NCBI GenBank assembly: GCA_025351345.1
Contig: JANXWB010000081.1
Coordinates: 1-36,967, forward strand
Reading direction: 5' to 3'
DNA length: 36,967 nucleotides
Source: Synechococcales cyanobacterium GL140_1_metabat_312
GTDB taxonomy: Bacteria; Cyanobacteriota; Cyanobacteriia; Leptolyngbyales; Leptolyngbyaceae
Part shown: in pieces, positions 16,007-24,004 of the stretch
How positions within the stretch are numbered: the stretch's first letter is position 1
Layout of the letters: every line of letters begins with the position of its first letter
Made by a program: the position numbers and the translations under genes
The notes under the pieces: model-generated
The model's input: the letters and a program-made list of their open reading frames with translations, nothing else
Told to the model about the DNA's origin: nothing
Database searches by the model: none

Positions 16007-19000
16007 ATGGATATGACTGACGTATTGGCTCCAAAGCTGCCGACCTCCCTGTTTCCAGCCAATGAACCAGAGCGCTTGGAAGCATTGCATCGCTACCACA
16101 TTCTCGATACACCCGCTGAAGTCGCCTTCGATCGGGTCACCAGTCTGGCGGCGCGACTGTTCCAGATGCCCACTGTGCTGATTTCACTAGTAGATGAGTC
16201 GAGAGCTTGGTTTAAGTCGAGCATTGGCTTTGATGCCAGTGAAGTTCCCCGTGATGCCACGCTATGCAGCTTTGCCGTGTTGACCGACGAACTGCTAGTC
16301 GTGTCCGATACCCAACTCGATGAGCGGTTTTTAGGGAATCCCTTCGTGCGGTGCGACCCAGGATTGCGGTTTTATGCAGGTGCGCCCCTGCTCAGTTATG
16401 ACGGCTTCAATCTGGGTACGCTCTGTATGCTCGATACGGTCCCCCACGCCCCCCTCACCCCCGAGCAAGAAGCGACCTTAGTGGATCTGGCTGCGATCGT
16501 GGTAGACGAACTAGAACTCAGGTTGGCAGCGCGGCAGATCGCAAAAGTCGATAGCGCACTGCTAGAAATTACACGCGGCCTATCTACGGTCACGGGTGGC
16601 GAATTTATGAATGCGCTAGTACAGCACCTAGCCAAAATACTCAACACAGATTATGCATACATTGGCTTAATCGGAGGCGACAACCTAAAAATGATGCGAA
16701 CGGTTGCCACTTGCGCTGGTGGTCAGATCGTCGATAATCTGGAATACGCACTCGAAGATACGCCTTGCTGGGAAGTAATCAAACAACGGAGAATTTGCTC
16801 TTACCCGCGTAATGTCCAGTCTTATTTTCCCGATGCTCCGCTGCTTAAACCGCTCCTTGTCGAAAGTTATGTGGCAACGTCCTTCTTTGATGCTCAGGGT
16901 GAGGTGCTGGGAGTATTAGGGGTAATGGATAGTAAACCCTTACAAGATGTGCATCTGGCAGAATCGTTATTGCTGGTTTTTAGCGATCGGATTGCGACGG
17001 AAATCGATCGTCAGCAGGCCAAGCAAGCCCTAGTAGACAGTGAGGAACGGCTGCAACTCGCGATCGGGGGAGCGCACCTAGGCACGTATGATTGGGACTT
17101 AAGTACCGCTCAATTTCTCACGAGTGCTTACTTTAATCAATTGATGGGGCTGGTGCCGGATGAAGAGTTTACCGTAGCAAAGTGGCAAAGCATCCTACAT
17201 CCCGACGATTTGGTCGAGGTCACTACCGGAGTTGAACGAGCACTCTTGGATTCCTCAGATATTACTCAAGAGTATCGGGTAATCTGGCCGGATGGGAGTA
17301 CCCACTGGATTGGTGGTTTCGGACGATTTTATTATGATGATGCAGGTCGGGCCGTGCGGCTGGCGGGCGGGAATATAGAAATTACTGAACGCAAACAAGC
17401 GGAACTAGCCTTAAGAGCCAGTGAAGAACGGTATAAAGCGCTGATTGAGATGACCTCTCAAATTGTGTGGAACACTACTCCTGAGGGAAAGATCCTCCAC
17501 GCCAATGTAGTGCCATTTACCGGAGAGAACCCAGACGAATCTGAGACTAGTGGAGGAGGCTGGATGTGGGCAATCCATCCTGACGATCGCCAGCGGACGG
17601 CTGAGTTATGGGCGTTAGCAGTTACCAATCTGACCCCATTCGAGATCGAACATCGAGTGCGCCGCTGGGATGGCGAATATCGATTGATGAGTGGTCGTGC
17701 CATTCCATTATTCAATGATGATGGGAGCCTGGGCGAATGGGTTGGGATGCATACCGATATTACTGAAATTAGGAAAGATGAGCAAAATCTCCGACGCAGT
17801 GAGGAATTCAATCGGCGAATTTTGGAAAATAATCAAGATTGTATCAAAGTGATAGATCGTGAGGGTCGGCTATTATACATGAACGATGGCGGCAAACGGC
17901 TGTTAGAGATCGATAATTTTGCCGACTACGATCGATCTCTATGGACGAATTTTTGGAATGGGAACGAGCAGGAGCTAGCTCAAGCTGCTTTTAACTCGGC
18001 TCTAGCCGGAACTAGCAGTAGTTTTGAAGGGCAATGTCCGACCGTGACAGGGATCCCAAAATGGTGGGAAGTGAATGTGATTCCCTTGCATGACGAAGAT
18101 GGAAATGTCGATCAAATTCTCTTGATTTCTCACAATTTGACCGAACGGCGAGAAGCAGAAGAGGAACTGCGTCAGAGTCAGCTACTCGCTCAATCCCAAC
18201 TACGGGAAATTGAAGCCATCTATCAGACGGCACCCGTTGGTCTGGCAATTATTGGTGCTGACCTCCGTTTTCAGCGCATCAATGAAAAACTGGCCGAAAT
18301 TAACGGTGTTTCGATCGCCGATCACATCGGGCGTACCGTGCGCGATGTCGTCCCAGATTTAGCCGATGATGCCGAACCGCTACTGCGACAAGTATTAGAG
18401 ACCGGAAAGCCACTCCTGAATCTAGAAATTTGCGGTGAAACGAGTGCTCAGCCAGGAGTTTATCGGACTTGGAACGAAAACTTTTATCCACTTAAGGATA
18501 TCCTTGGACACAGTGTCAGCGTTAGCGTCGTCGTGGAAGAAATTACCGATCGTAAAATTTCCGAAGCAGTTTTAAAAGAAAGTGAAGAGCGATTTCGGAA
18601 TACGTTTGAGCAAGCTGCCGTCGGTATTGCTCATGTTGCGCTAGATGGTCGGTGGTTGCTGGTTAATCCTAAACTCTGCGAAATTTTTGGCTATACAAAA
18701 GCTGAAATCCTCTACGGTTACTTCCAAGATATTACCCATCCTGACGATCTAGCTCAGGATCAGGAAAGCATTCGCCAGATTCTGGCCGATGAAATTCAGG
18801 TAGTCGACTTAGATAAACGGTATATTCATAAACTTGGTCATATCGTCTGGGTTAACGTAAAAGGAATGCTCCGACACGAGGCTTCAGGTGCTCCGGTCTA
18901 TTTTATTGTGTCGATCGAGGATATTACCTATCGTAAACAGGCAGAATTTACCCTCCAATCCCAAGCGGTTCAACTCGCTGAGACTAGCGCCATAGTTGAA

Positions 19001-19669
19001 CTTCGCAATCAAGAGTTAGATCGTTTCTCATATATAGTCTCTCACGATCTAAAAGCCCCATTACGTGGAATTTCTAATCTCGCCACCTGGATTAGTGATG
19101 ACTTACCAGAAACAGTTGATCCAGATGTTCAAGCAAATTTAGAATTGATGCGATCGCGCGTATCCCGTATGGACGGCTTGATCGATGGTTTGCTCAATTA
19201 TGCCAAGGTGGGTAATACTGAGGCAAATTTAGAAACATTTTGTGTCGAGCAGCTACTTTCAGAGATCGTCGATTCGTTGAGCATTCCCGATAGTTTCGTC
19301 GTCGAGCTACCTGCCAAGTTACCGTCCATTACGACCAATCGGGTCTTATTAAGTCAAGTTTTAACAAATTTAATTGGGAATGCTTATAAACATCACGATC
19401 GTCCAGACGGCAAAATTCAAGTCCTTGTTAAGCCTGACGCTGAGATATGGGAGTTTAGTGTCATCGATGATGGTCGGGGGATTGCCCCAGAAAACCAAGC
19501 AAAAGTGTTTGAAATTTTTAAAACAGTGTCGGAGAGCAATAAAAATAATTCTGGAATCGGGCTATCGATCGTCAAGAAGCTCGTGGAAAATCAGGGCGGC
19601 CAAATTAAGCTCGAATCTCAAATCGGCATAGGGACGACGTTTAACTTTACTTGGATCCTTAAGAGTTAA
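16007..19669 (+). CDS. Hybrid-sensor-type histidine kinase, 2 GAF + about 5 PAS domains
   Basis: 1220-residue soluble sensor kinase with no membrane segments, so it senses cytoplasmic signals. Order: GAF1 (about 20-180, beginning ERLEALHRYHILDTPAE), GAF2 (about 190-340), PAS/PAC repeats at about 345-470, 470-595, 600-720, 735-860 and 865-985 (each ending in an ITERKQAE-like linker), a HisKA dimerisation helix with the phospho-acceptor H1013 in YIVSHDLKAPLRG, and a HATPase domain with N box NLIGNAYKHH, DDGRGI and NNSGIGLSI. No receiver domain is present and no response regulator gene lies nearby. No chromophore Cys motif typical of phytochromes was seen. It stands alone as a transcription unit. 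Confidence 0.93.
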   Translation: MDMTDVLAPKLPTSLFPANEPERLEALHRYHILDTPAEVAFDRVTSLAARLFQMPTVLISLVDESRAWFKSSIGFDASEVPRDATLCSFAVLTDELLVVSDTQLDERFLGNPFVRCDPGLRFYAGAPLLSYDGFNLGTLCMLDTVPHAPLTPEQEATLVDLAAIVVDELELRLAARQIAKVDSALLEITRGLSTVTGGEFMNALVQHLAKILNTDYAYIGLIGGDNLKMMRTVATCAGGQIVDNLEYALEDTPCWEVIKQRRICSYPRNVQSYFPDAPLLKPLLVESYVATSFFDAQGEVLGVLGVMDSKPLQDVHLAESLLLVFSDRIATEIDRQQAKQALVDSEERLQLAIGGAHLGTYDWDLSTAQFLTSAYFNQLMGLVPDEEFTVAKWQSILHPDDLVEVTTGVERALLDSSDITQEYRVIWPDGSTHWIGGFGRFYYDDAGRAVRLAGGNIEITERKQAELALRASEERYKALIEMTSQIVWNTTPEGKILHANVVPFTGENPDESETSGGGWMWAIHPDDRQRTAELWALAVTNLTPFEIEHRVRRWDGEYRLMSGRAIPLFNDDGSLGEWVGMHTDITEIRKDEQNLRRSEEFNRRILENNQDCIKVIDREGRLLYMNDGGKRLLEIDNFADYDRSLWTNFWNGNEQELAQAAFNSALAGTSSSFEGQCPTVTGIPKWWEVNVIPLHDEDGNVDQILLISHNLTERREAEEELRQSQLLAQSQLREIEAIYQTAPVGLAIIGADLRFQRINEKLAEINGVSIADHIGRTVRDVVPDLADDAEPLLRQVLETGKPLLNLEICGETSAQPGVYRTWNENFYPLKDILGHSVSVSVVVEEITDRKISEAVLKESEERFRNTFEQAAVGIAHVALDGRWLLVNPKLCEIFGYTKAEILYGYFQDITHPDDLAQDQESIRQILADEIQVVDLDKRYIHKLGHIVWVNVKGMLRHEASGAPVYFIVSIEDITYRKQAEFTLQSQAVQLAETSAIVELRNQELDRFSYIVSHDLKAPLRGISNLATWISDDLPETVDPDVQANLELMRSRVSRMDGLIDGLLNYAKVGNTEANLETFCVEQLLSEIVDSLSIPDSFVVELPAKLPSITTNRVLLSQVLTNLIGNAYKHHDRPDGKIQVLVKPDAEIWEFSVIDDGRGIAPENQAKVFEIFKTVSESNKNNSGIGLSIVKKLVENQGGQIKLESQIGIGTTFNFTWILKS

Positions 19670-19770
19670 ATCTACGCCTAGAGATTACCGCTCATAAATG
19701 GGGTGCTTTCTGGAGTGCAATTTATTCACGCGGTCTGTCAGCCAGTCTCAATTTTATAGAATCCTCATTC

Positions 19771-20574
19771 TTAAATGGCCTTCGGCAATTGCCACCAAGC
19801 CAGATTTGGATACTGATGATGTTCGTGATGATAGCCAAAGTGATAACAGGTGAGAAATGACCAAAATAAAGGCAAGTATGTACTCTGAGTCCGAAAGGAA
19901 TCGGGATATCCTGCCTCTGGTTCTCGGTGTGGCAAAAAAGTACCAAAATAGAAAAGTTGTATTGAACTCATCAAGGACGGAACAATCCAAAATAGAATCA
20001 GATTAATCGTAGGAATATGAAATAAACTATGCATAACGCAGAAAATTATTATTAGACCCAAAAATCGCCACCAACTCCAATATCGCTGCATAAAACAAAA
20101 GTACCAACCGATCGCGCCTGTAGATTTACTATTATGAAAATCCGGATCTAAGTCGCTGGCTGGATACCGATGATGATTTAAATGAGCTTCTAAAAGTTGT
20201 TTGTAGGAAAATAAGCCATAGGCTAGCAACGCAAAAGAGCCGATCGCTGCATTGATTTTTGTCTGTTTTGGCAGAACTACGCCATGCATCGCATCGTGAG
20301 CTGTAATAAACAGTCCAGTGTAAAGAAAAGTTTGCCACAGTACAGCGATCGCCTTCCCAGGTAGGGAGATTTGCGACACATTTACTCCCGTTAATAGCAG
20401 TCCTAAACTAATTGCCCAAGTTAAGATAATGATCAGGGCAATGACTAGACCCTTCAGCCCAATTTCTGAACTGTTGAGTATTCTAGAAGTGGGTGGAGCA
20501 ATATCTTGTAGTGACAAACTCATTGGGTGATCCTGAGCAATAACAGGTAAATCAATTTCTAATTTCAAACTCAT
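19771..20574 (-). CDS. crtW: Beta-carotene ketolase CrtW
   Basis: Adds 4-keto groups to beta-carotene (echinenone/canthaxanthin) in the membrane; di-iron fatty-acid-hydroxylase superfamily. The histidine boxes are H93-D-A-M-H97 (FITAHDAMHGV), H131-x2-H134-H135 (HLNHHRYP) and H249-H250-E-H252-H253, with H245 upstream in CYHFGYHH. FYFGTFLPHREP and the C-terminal WWQLP match the Nostoc-type CrtW. At 267 residues it has the expected length. Its ATG overlaps the stop of the upstream methyltransferase gene (TTATGA), so translation is probably coupled. Confidence 0.95.
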   Translation of the reverse strand: MSLKLEIDLPVIAQDHPMSLSLQDIAPPTSRILNSSEIGLKGLVIALIIILTWAISLGLLLTGVNVSQISLPGKAIAVLWQTFLYTGLFITAHDAMHGVVLPKQTKINAAIGSFALLAYGLFSYKQLLEAHLNHHRYPASDLDPDFHNSKSTGAIGWYFCFMQRYWSWWRFLGLIIIFCVMHSLFHIPTINLILFWIVPSLMSSIQLFYFGTFLPHREPEAGYPDSFRTQSTYLPLFWSFLTCYHFGYHHEHHQYPNLAWWQLPKAI

Positions 20575-21262
20575 AATGTATTCATTACTTTAATCAGTTC
20601 GGCGGACAAATCTTGCTTAGCGCTATGGCTCTTTTTGAAGAGAACCCCTGCAAGAATGTAAATGTTTCTAGAATAGAAGGCTTTATGCTGATTGCGTAGC
20701 TCAATGATTTGCTGCTTTACCTTAGGTTCAGAACTGTAATAGCCAAAATGCATCGGAGACGTCATAAAATCTTCTACCACATATCCCTGATCGATCGCGT
20801 ATTCGATCGTACCAATTGGATCAGAATAGGCAGAAATCATGAGCATTGCATTGGGTATTCCTCTAGTTAAGAGCTGTTTTGTCATATCTGCTCCATCCCT
20901 ACCGCCATATAACGAAGGCATATAAATATCGTCATCCATTGCTGGAATATAGGGAGGATTTGCAATTATATAATCTGCTGAAGGACTATCAAAAAAGTTC
21001 TCATTGTGAATCACATACTTGTTTTGGAGATTCTGGCGTTTAATAATGTTTTGTGCAATGTGGCAAGCGGTTGGATTAAGTTCATAACCGTTAATCAGGC
21101 CATTAAACTGGGTCTTGAGTAAACTGTTAATAATGGGGCTACCGTCTCCTGCACCAAACTCGACAATGGAAACGATTGAAAATTATTAGATTCCTTATCA
21201 GATTCCAGTAATAGAGCATCTAATCTTTCTTTGAGTAATTCAGGCTTTAAAGTAAGTAGCAT
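20571..21262 (-). pseudogene. Class I methyltransferase (NPPY type), frameshifted, upstream of crtW
   Basis: Two frames join into one protein of about 230 residues. The first part, from the ATG at 21262, reads MLLTLKPELLKERLDALLLE; then near 21165-21170 the homology moves to the frame reading IVEFGAGDGSPIINSLL (SAM motif I), GYELNPTACHIAQN, and ADYIIANPPYIP (NPPY catalytic loop), ending at 20571. One missing base explains the shift. The NPPY motif is that of amine/amide methyltransferases such as HemK or N6-adenine types; the substrate is unknown. The stop overlaps the crtW start by 4 bp. Either decaying or a base-call error; the downstream part is intact. Confidence 0.75.
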
Positions 21263-21295
21263 AATATAACCATCAATTATTCTTAAGTAATTCAA

Positions 21296-21626
21296 TGGCT
21301 AAAAATTTACGCCGTTTTTCAACAATATTCATCTATCAAAAGGGAGCAATCTAATTAATCCACCTACACTAGGATGAATGATTAATCAACTTAAGCCTGA
21401 AAAAACCATATACTGCGAGATCTGACGAATTCATACTTTACTCTTTTGCAAGATTCTTATCATCAATTACCAATCACCACTTAAGATTTTATGACTCCTT
21501 CTACTTTTGGGAGATTTGATTATATAAGAATTTACTTAATGTTATTGAGGGAACGACAGTTTTGTATTTCGATCGCTACTACTCATAATTCGCTACTACT
21601 CATAACATTTAAGGAGCTTCAAAGCT
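21296..21626. other. Divergent regulatory region upstream of the hemerythrin-domain gene
   Basis: About 330 bp with no gene. It must hold promoters for the leftward methyltransferase-crtW unit and the rightward hemerythrin gene. A 16-nt motif TCGCTACTACTCATAA is repeated at 21573-21588 and 21590-21605, 22 nt before the hemerythrin ATG, overlapping the likely 5' leader. ATTATATAA near 21519 is a possible -10 region. Confidence 0.45.
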
Positions 21627-22667
21627 ATGCCTATACAATTAGAGAACAATAAGCGCACTGCGATCGCTGGTAAACTCGCTGAAATGAAGGCTTATCAGAA
21701 TCTGATCATTGCGAATGAGGAAATTTTGATTCAAGCTTGTTCTGATCGAGAGCTATCAAATCGCCTTGAAGATTTCATTCGCGACGATCGTAAAAATCTA
21801 GGCATTCTTGATACTGTCATTGTTCAATATGGTGTTAAAGCTGAACCTAGCCCAAAAGTTCAGAAGGAAATTGAAACAGTGGGCGAAATGATGCAAGATC
21901 CAGAATTCACTTTATTTGAAAAGGTGACAAAGCACGAACTACTGAAGCATAAGCAAGCTATGTCCGGGATTCTGGTTCATAAAGCGGCTCAAGTTGTAGG
22001 TGCCGACATTGAAGTAGCGATCGCGCCTCTTAATACCGTTAATGTTGAAAATCGTGCCCACCAAGAGCAGCTCAAAGGCATGATGGAATCCTTAAGTACT
22101 CTAGAACTGACGGGTCAGCCAGCCGATCAAGGGCTTTGGGCAAGGGTTCAAGATGGCATGGCGGCATTGAGTGGCATCGCGGGGAGCGTGGTCAGCCGTA
22201 CTGACGATGAGATTAGTATTCGTGATGTGATCCGTATGGATCATTTGAAGGTAAAGACTTTGTTCAGACAGATTAAGGATACTGAAGATCCTCAGAAGCT
22301 AGAAGAATATTTTGGTCAAGTTTATCAGGATTTGTCTATTCATTCTGAAGCAGAAGAGGAAGTTCTCTATCCAGCAGTTCGTCCTTACTACAACGATACT
22401 CAAAAGTTGTACGACGAACAGGCAGAAATGAAGAAAATGCTGGATCAGATTAAAGCGATGGATCCTAACAATACGGTTGAATTTAAGGCCGCTATAGCCC
22501 GTGTGAGGGAGGCTGCTAATGCTCACATGGACGAGGAGGAAAGAGATGTATTCTCCTACCTTAAAGATAGCTTTGGAGACGAACAGCAGAAACAATTAGC
22601 GACAGATTTCAAGACCGCTAAAAGTAAGCTTCAGGACAAACCGCTATCGACCACTTCATCCAAATAG
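21627..22667 (+). CDS. Hemerythrin HHE-domain protein with N-terminal helical domain
   Basis: 346 residues, soluble, all-helical. The C-terminal half (about 195-340) is a hemerythrin-like HHE bundle with ligands H206 (RMDHLKVK), H239 and E243/E244 (IHSEAEEEVLYP) and H300/E304 (AHMDEEERDV), consistent with a non-heme di-iron site. Such domains handle oxygen, nitric oxide or iron. The N-terminal half (1-165) is a four-helix-like region with its own His residues (H103, H108, H118), reminiscent of DUF2383/ferritin-like folds, but I cannot assign it firmly. A strong AAGGAG lies 10 nt before the ATG. Followed by a structured 3' region. Confidence 0.9.
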   Translation: MPIQLENNKRTAIAGKLAEMKAYQNLIIANEEILIQACSDRELSNRLEDFIRDDRKNLGILDTVIVQYGVKAEPSPKVQKEIETVGEMMQDPEFTLFEKVTKHELLKHKQAMSGILVHKAAQVVGADIEVAIAPLNTVNVENRAHQEQLKGMMESLSTLELTGQPADQGLWARVQDGMAALSGIAGSVVSRTDDEISIRDVIRMDHLKVKTLFRQIKDTEDPQKLEEYFGQVYQDLSIHSEAEEEVLYPAVRPYYNDTQKLYDEQAEMKKMLDQIKAMDPNNTVEFKAAIARVREAANAHMDEEERDVFSYLKDSFGDEQQKQLATDFKTAKSKLQDKPLSTTSSK

Positions 22668-22678
22668 TTTAGTCAATA

Positions 22679-22752
22679 CTACTTTGAAGGGAAAGAATAT
22701 CTTAAGAACACTATTCTGTGAGGTTCTAAAGAAAACTTGGTCTTCAAAGTAG
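22679..22752 (+). other. Long-range hairpin in the 3' region of the hemerythrin-domain gene
   Basis: A perfect 11-bp inverted repeat CTACTTTGAAG (22679-22689) / CTTCAAAGTAG (22742-22752), with an inner stem CTTAAGAAC/GTTCTAAAG (one mismatch), forms a two-tier structure directly behind the stop codon. Nested pairing makes an RNA element likely; the role is unknown. Confidence 0.5.
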
Positions 22753-22787
22753 GTCTTACAGAATTACGTCCTTCTGGTGCGATATTC

Positions 22788-22827
22788 AAGGGCTATTTCT
22801 TCCTAGTGATAGAAGTAAATAGCCCTT
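22788..22827 (+). terminator. Terminator-like hairpin behind the hemerythrin-domain gene
   Basis: AAGGGCTATTTCTTC (22788-22802) pairs with GAAGTAAATAGCCCTT (22812-22827) apart from one bulged T, giving a 15-bp stem with a 9-nt loop. It is followed by TACTTAAATT, which is only moderately T-rich. It probably ends the hemerythrin transcript. Confidence 0.6.
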
Positions 22828-22836
22828 TACTTAAAT

Positions 22837-22880
22837 TACAATTCAATTAGAATCAATTAGAATTCAATTAGAAAATTGTA
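22837..22880. promoter_or_regulatory. Short iterated AT motif upstream of the alcohol dehydrogenase
   Basis: Three near-identical copies of CAATTAGAAT at 22844, 22854 and 22865 are enclosed by inverted TACAATT (22837-22843) / AATTGTA (22874-22880). The array ends 18 bp before the dehydrogenase ATG, where an operator or promoter would sit. Could also be simple AT-rich sequence slippage. Confidence 0.35.
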
Positions 22881-22898
22881 CTCCCAATTAAAAAAATT

Positions 22899-23942
22899 AT
22901 GAAAGCAACAGTATTTTATGCACAGGGTGATGTTCGGGTCGAAAACGTTCCCGATCCTCAGATTCAGTGCCCTACAGATGCGATCGTACGAATCACTCAT
23001 GCCTGTATTTGTGGTTCAGATCTATGGTTTTACACAGGTAAGGATAAATGGAAGCCTGGTTCGCGGACGGGCCATGAGTGGATGGGCGTGATTGAAGACG
23101 TCGGATCAGAAGTGCGAAACTTCAAAAAGGGCGATCGAGTTTTATCGCCGTTCTCATTCTCTGATGGAGATTGTGAGTTTTGTAATAAAGGTCTGCAAAC
23201 CTCTTGCTTACAGAGTGGTTTTTGGGGCGGTGAAAATGAAGGTGGCCAAGCAGAAGCCATTACAGCCCGGTTTGCGGATGCCACGCTGATAAAAATTCCC
23301 GAGGAAGTGGCTAACGATGATGGGATGCTTACCAAAATTCTGCCCCTGACTGATGTTATGGCCACTGGCCATCATGCTGCTATTTCAGCGGGCGTAAAAG
23401 TGGGCAGCACGGTTGCCGTGATTGGCGATGGTGCAGTGGGACTCTGTGGGGTATTAGCTGCTAAACGACTGGGTGCAGAGCGAATTATTATGATGGGTCG
23501 GCATGAAAATCGATTGGCGATCGCGCGTAAGTTTGGGGCCACAGATGTGGTGAGCAGTCGTGATGAAGCAGCAATTCAGGCGGTGCAAGAACTCACTAAA
23601 GGTGGTGCGGAATGCGTTCTGGAATGTGTTGGAACCGAGTCTTCTATGCAAACAGCAATTGGGATTACTCGACCGGGGGGCACGATCGGTTACGTTGGGG
23701 TGCCCCATGGCAATGGCACGATTAACTTGAGCCGAATGTTCCGCTCTAATTTGGCATTATGCGGCGGTGTAGCTCCATCGCGGGCTTATATTCCAGAGCT
23801 TTTGAGTGACGTGATTGCTCTAAAAATTGACCCATCGCCAGTGCTAGATATGGTGGTGGACTTAGAGGGCGTTCCTGCGGGTTACAAAGCCATGAACGAT
23901 CGGGCTGCGATCAAGGTAATGGTGAAACTTTCCAGTGGTTAA
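22899..23942 (+). CDS. Zinc-dependent alcohol dehydrogenase (medium-chain, SDGxCxFC subfamily)
   Basis: 347-residue NAD(P)-dependent MDR dehydrogenase. Catalytic zinc ligands C38 (ACICGSDLW) and H59-E60 (TGHEWMG) are present. The structural-zinc loop reads FSDGDCEFCNKGLQTSC, with Asp where classical enzymes have the first Cys, as in the subfamily with the SDGxCEFC motif. The Rossmann glycines are in VIGDGAVGLCG (about 174-184). The substrate is unknown; relatives are annotated as alcohol or threonine-type dehydrogenases and often sit among stress genes. It lies 231 bp behind the hemerythrin gene with a terminator-like hairpin between, so it probably has its own promoter. Convergent with the ABC exporter genes. 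Confidence 0.9.
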   Translation: MKATVFYAQGDVRVENVPDPQIQCPTDAIVRITHACICGSDLWFYTGKDKWKPGSRTGHEWMGVIEDVGSEVRNFKKGDRVLSPFSFSDGDCEFCNKGLQTSCLQSGFWGGENEGGQAEAITARFADATLIKIPEEVANDDGMLTKILPLTDVMATGHHAAISAGVKVGSTVAVIGDGAVGLCGVLAAKRLGAERIIMMGRHENRLAIARKFGATDVVSSRDEAAIQAVQELTKGGAECVLECVGTESSMQTAIGITRPGGTIGYVGVPHGNGTINLSRMFRSNLALCGGVAPSRAYIPELLSDVIALKIDPSPVLDMVVDLEGVPAGYKAMNDRAAIKVMVKLSSG

Positions 23943-24004
23943 CAACTCAATAATCTAATTAAAAGAAACAGAAAGCAAAATTTTAATAACTCAAATTCAT
24001 TTTA

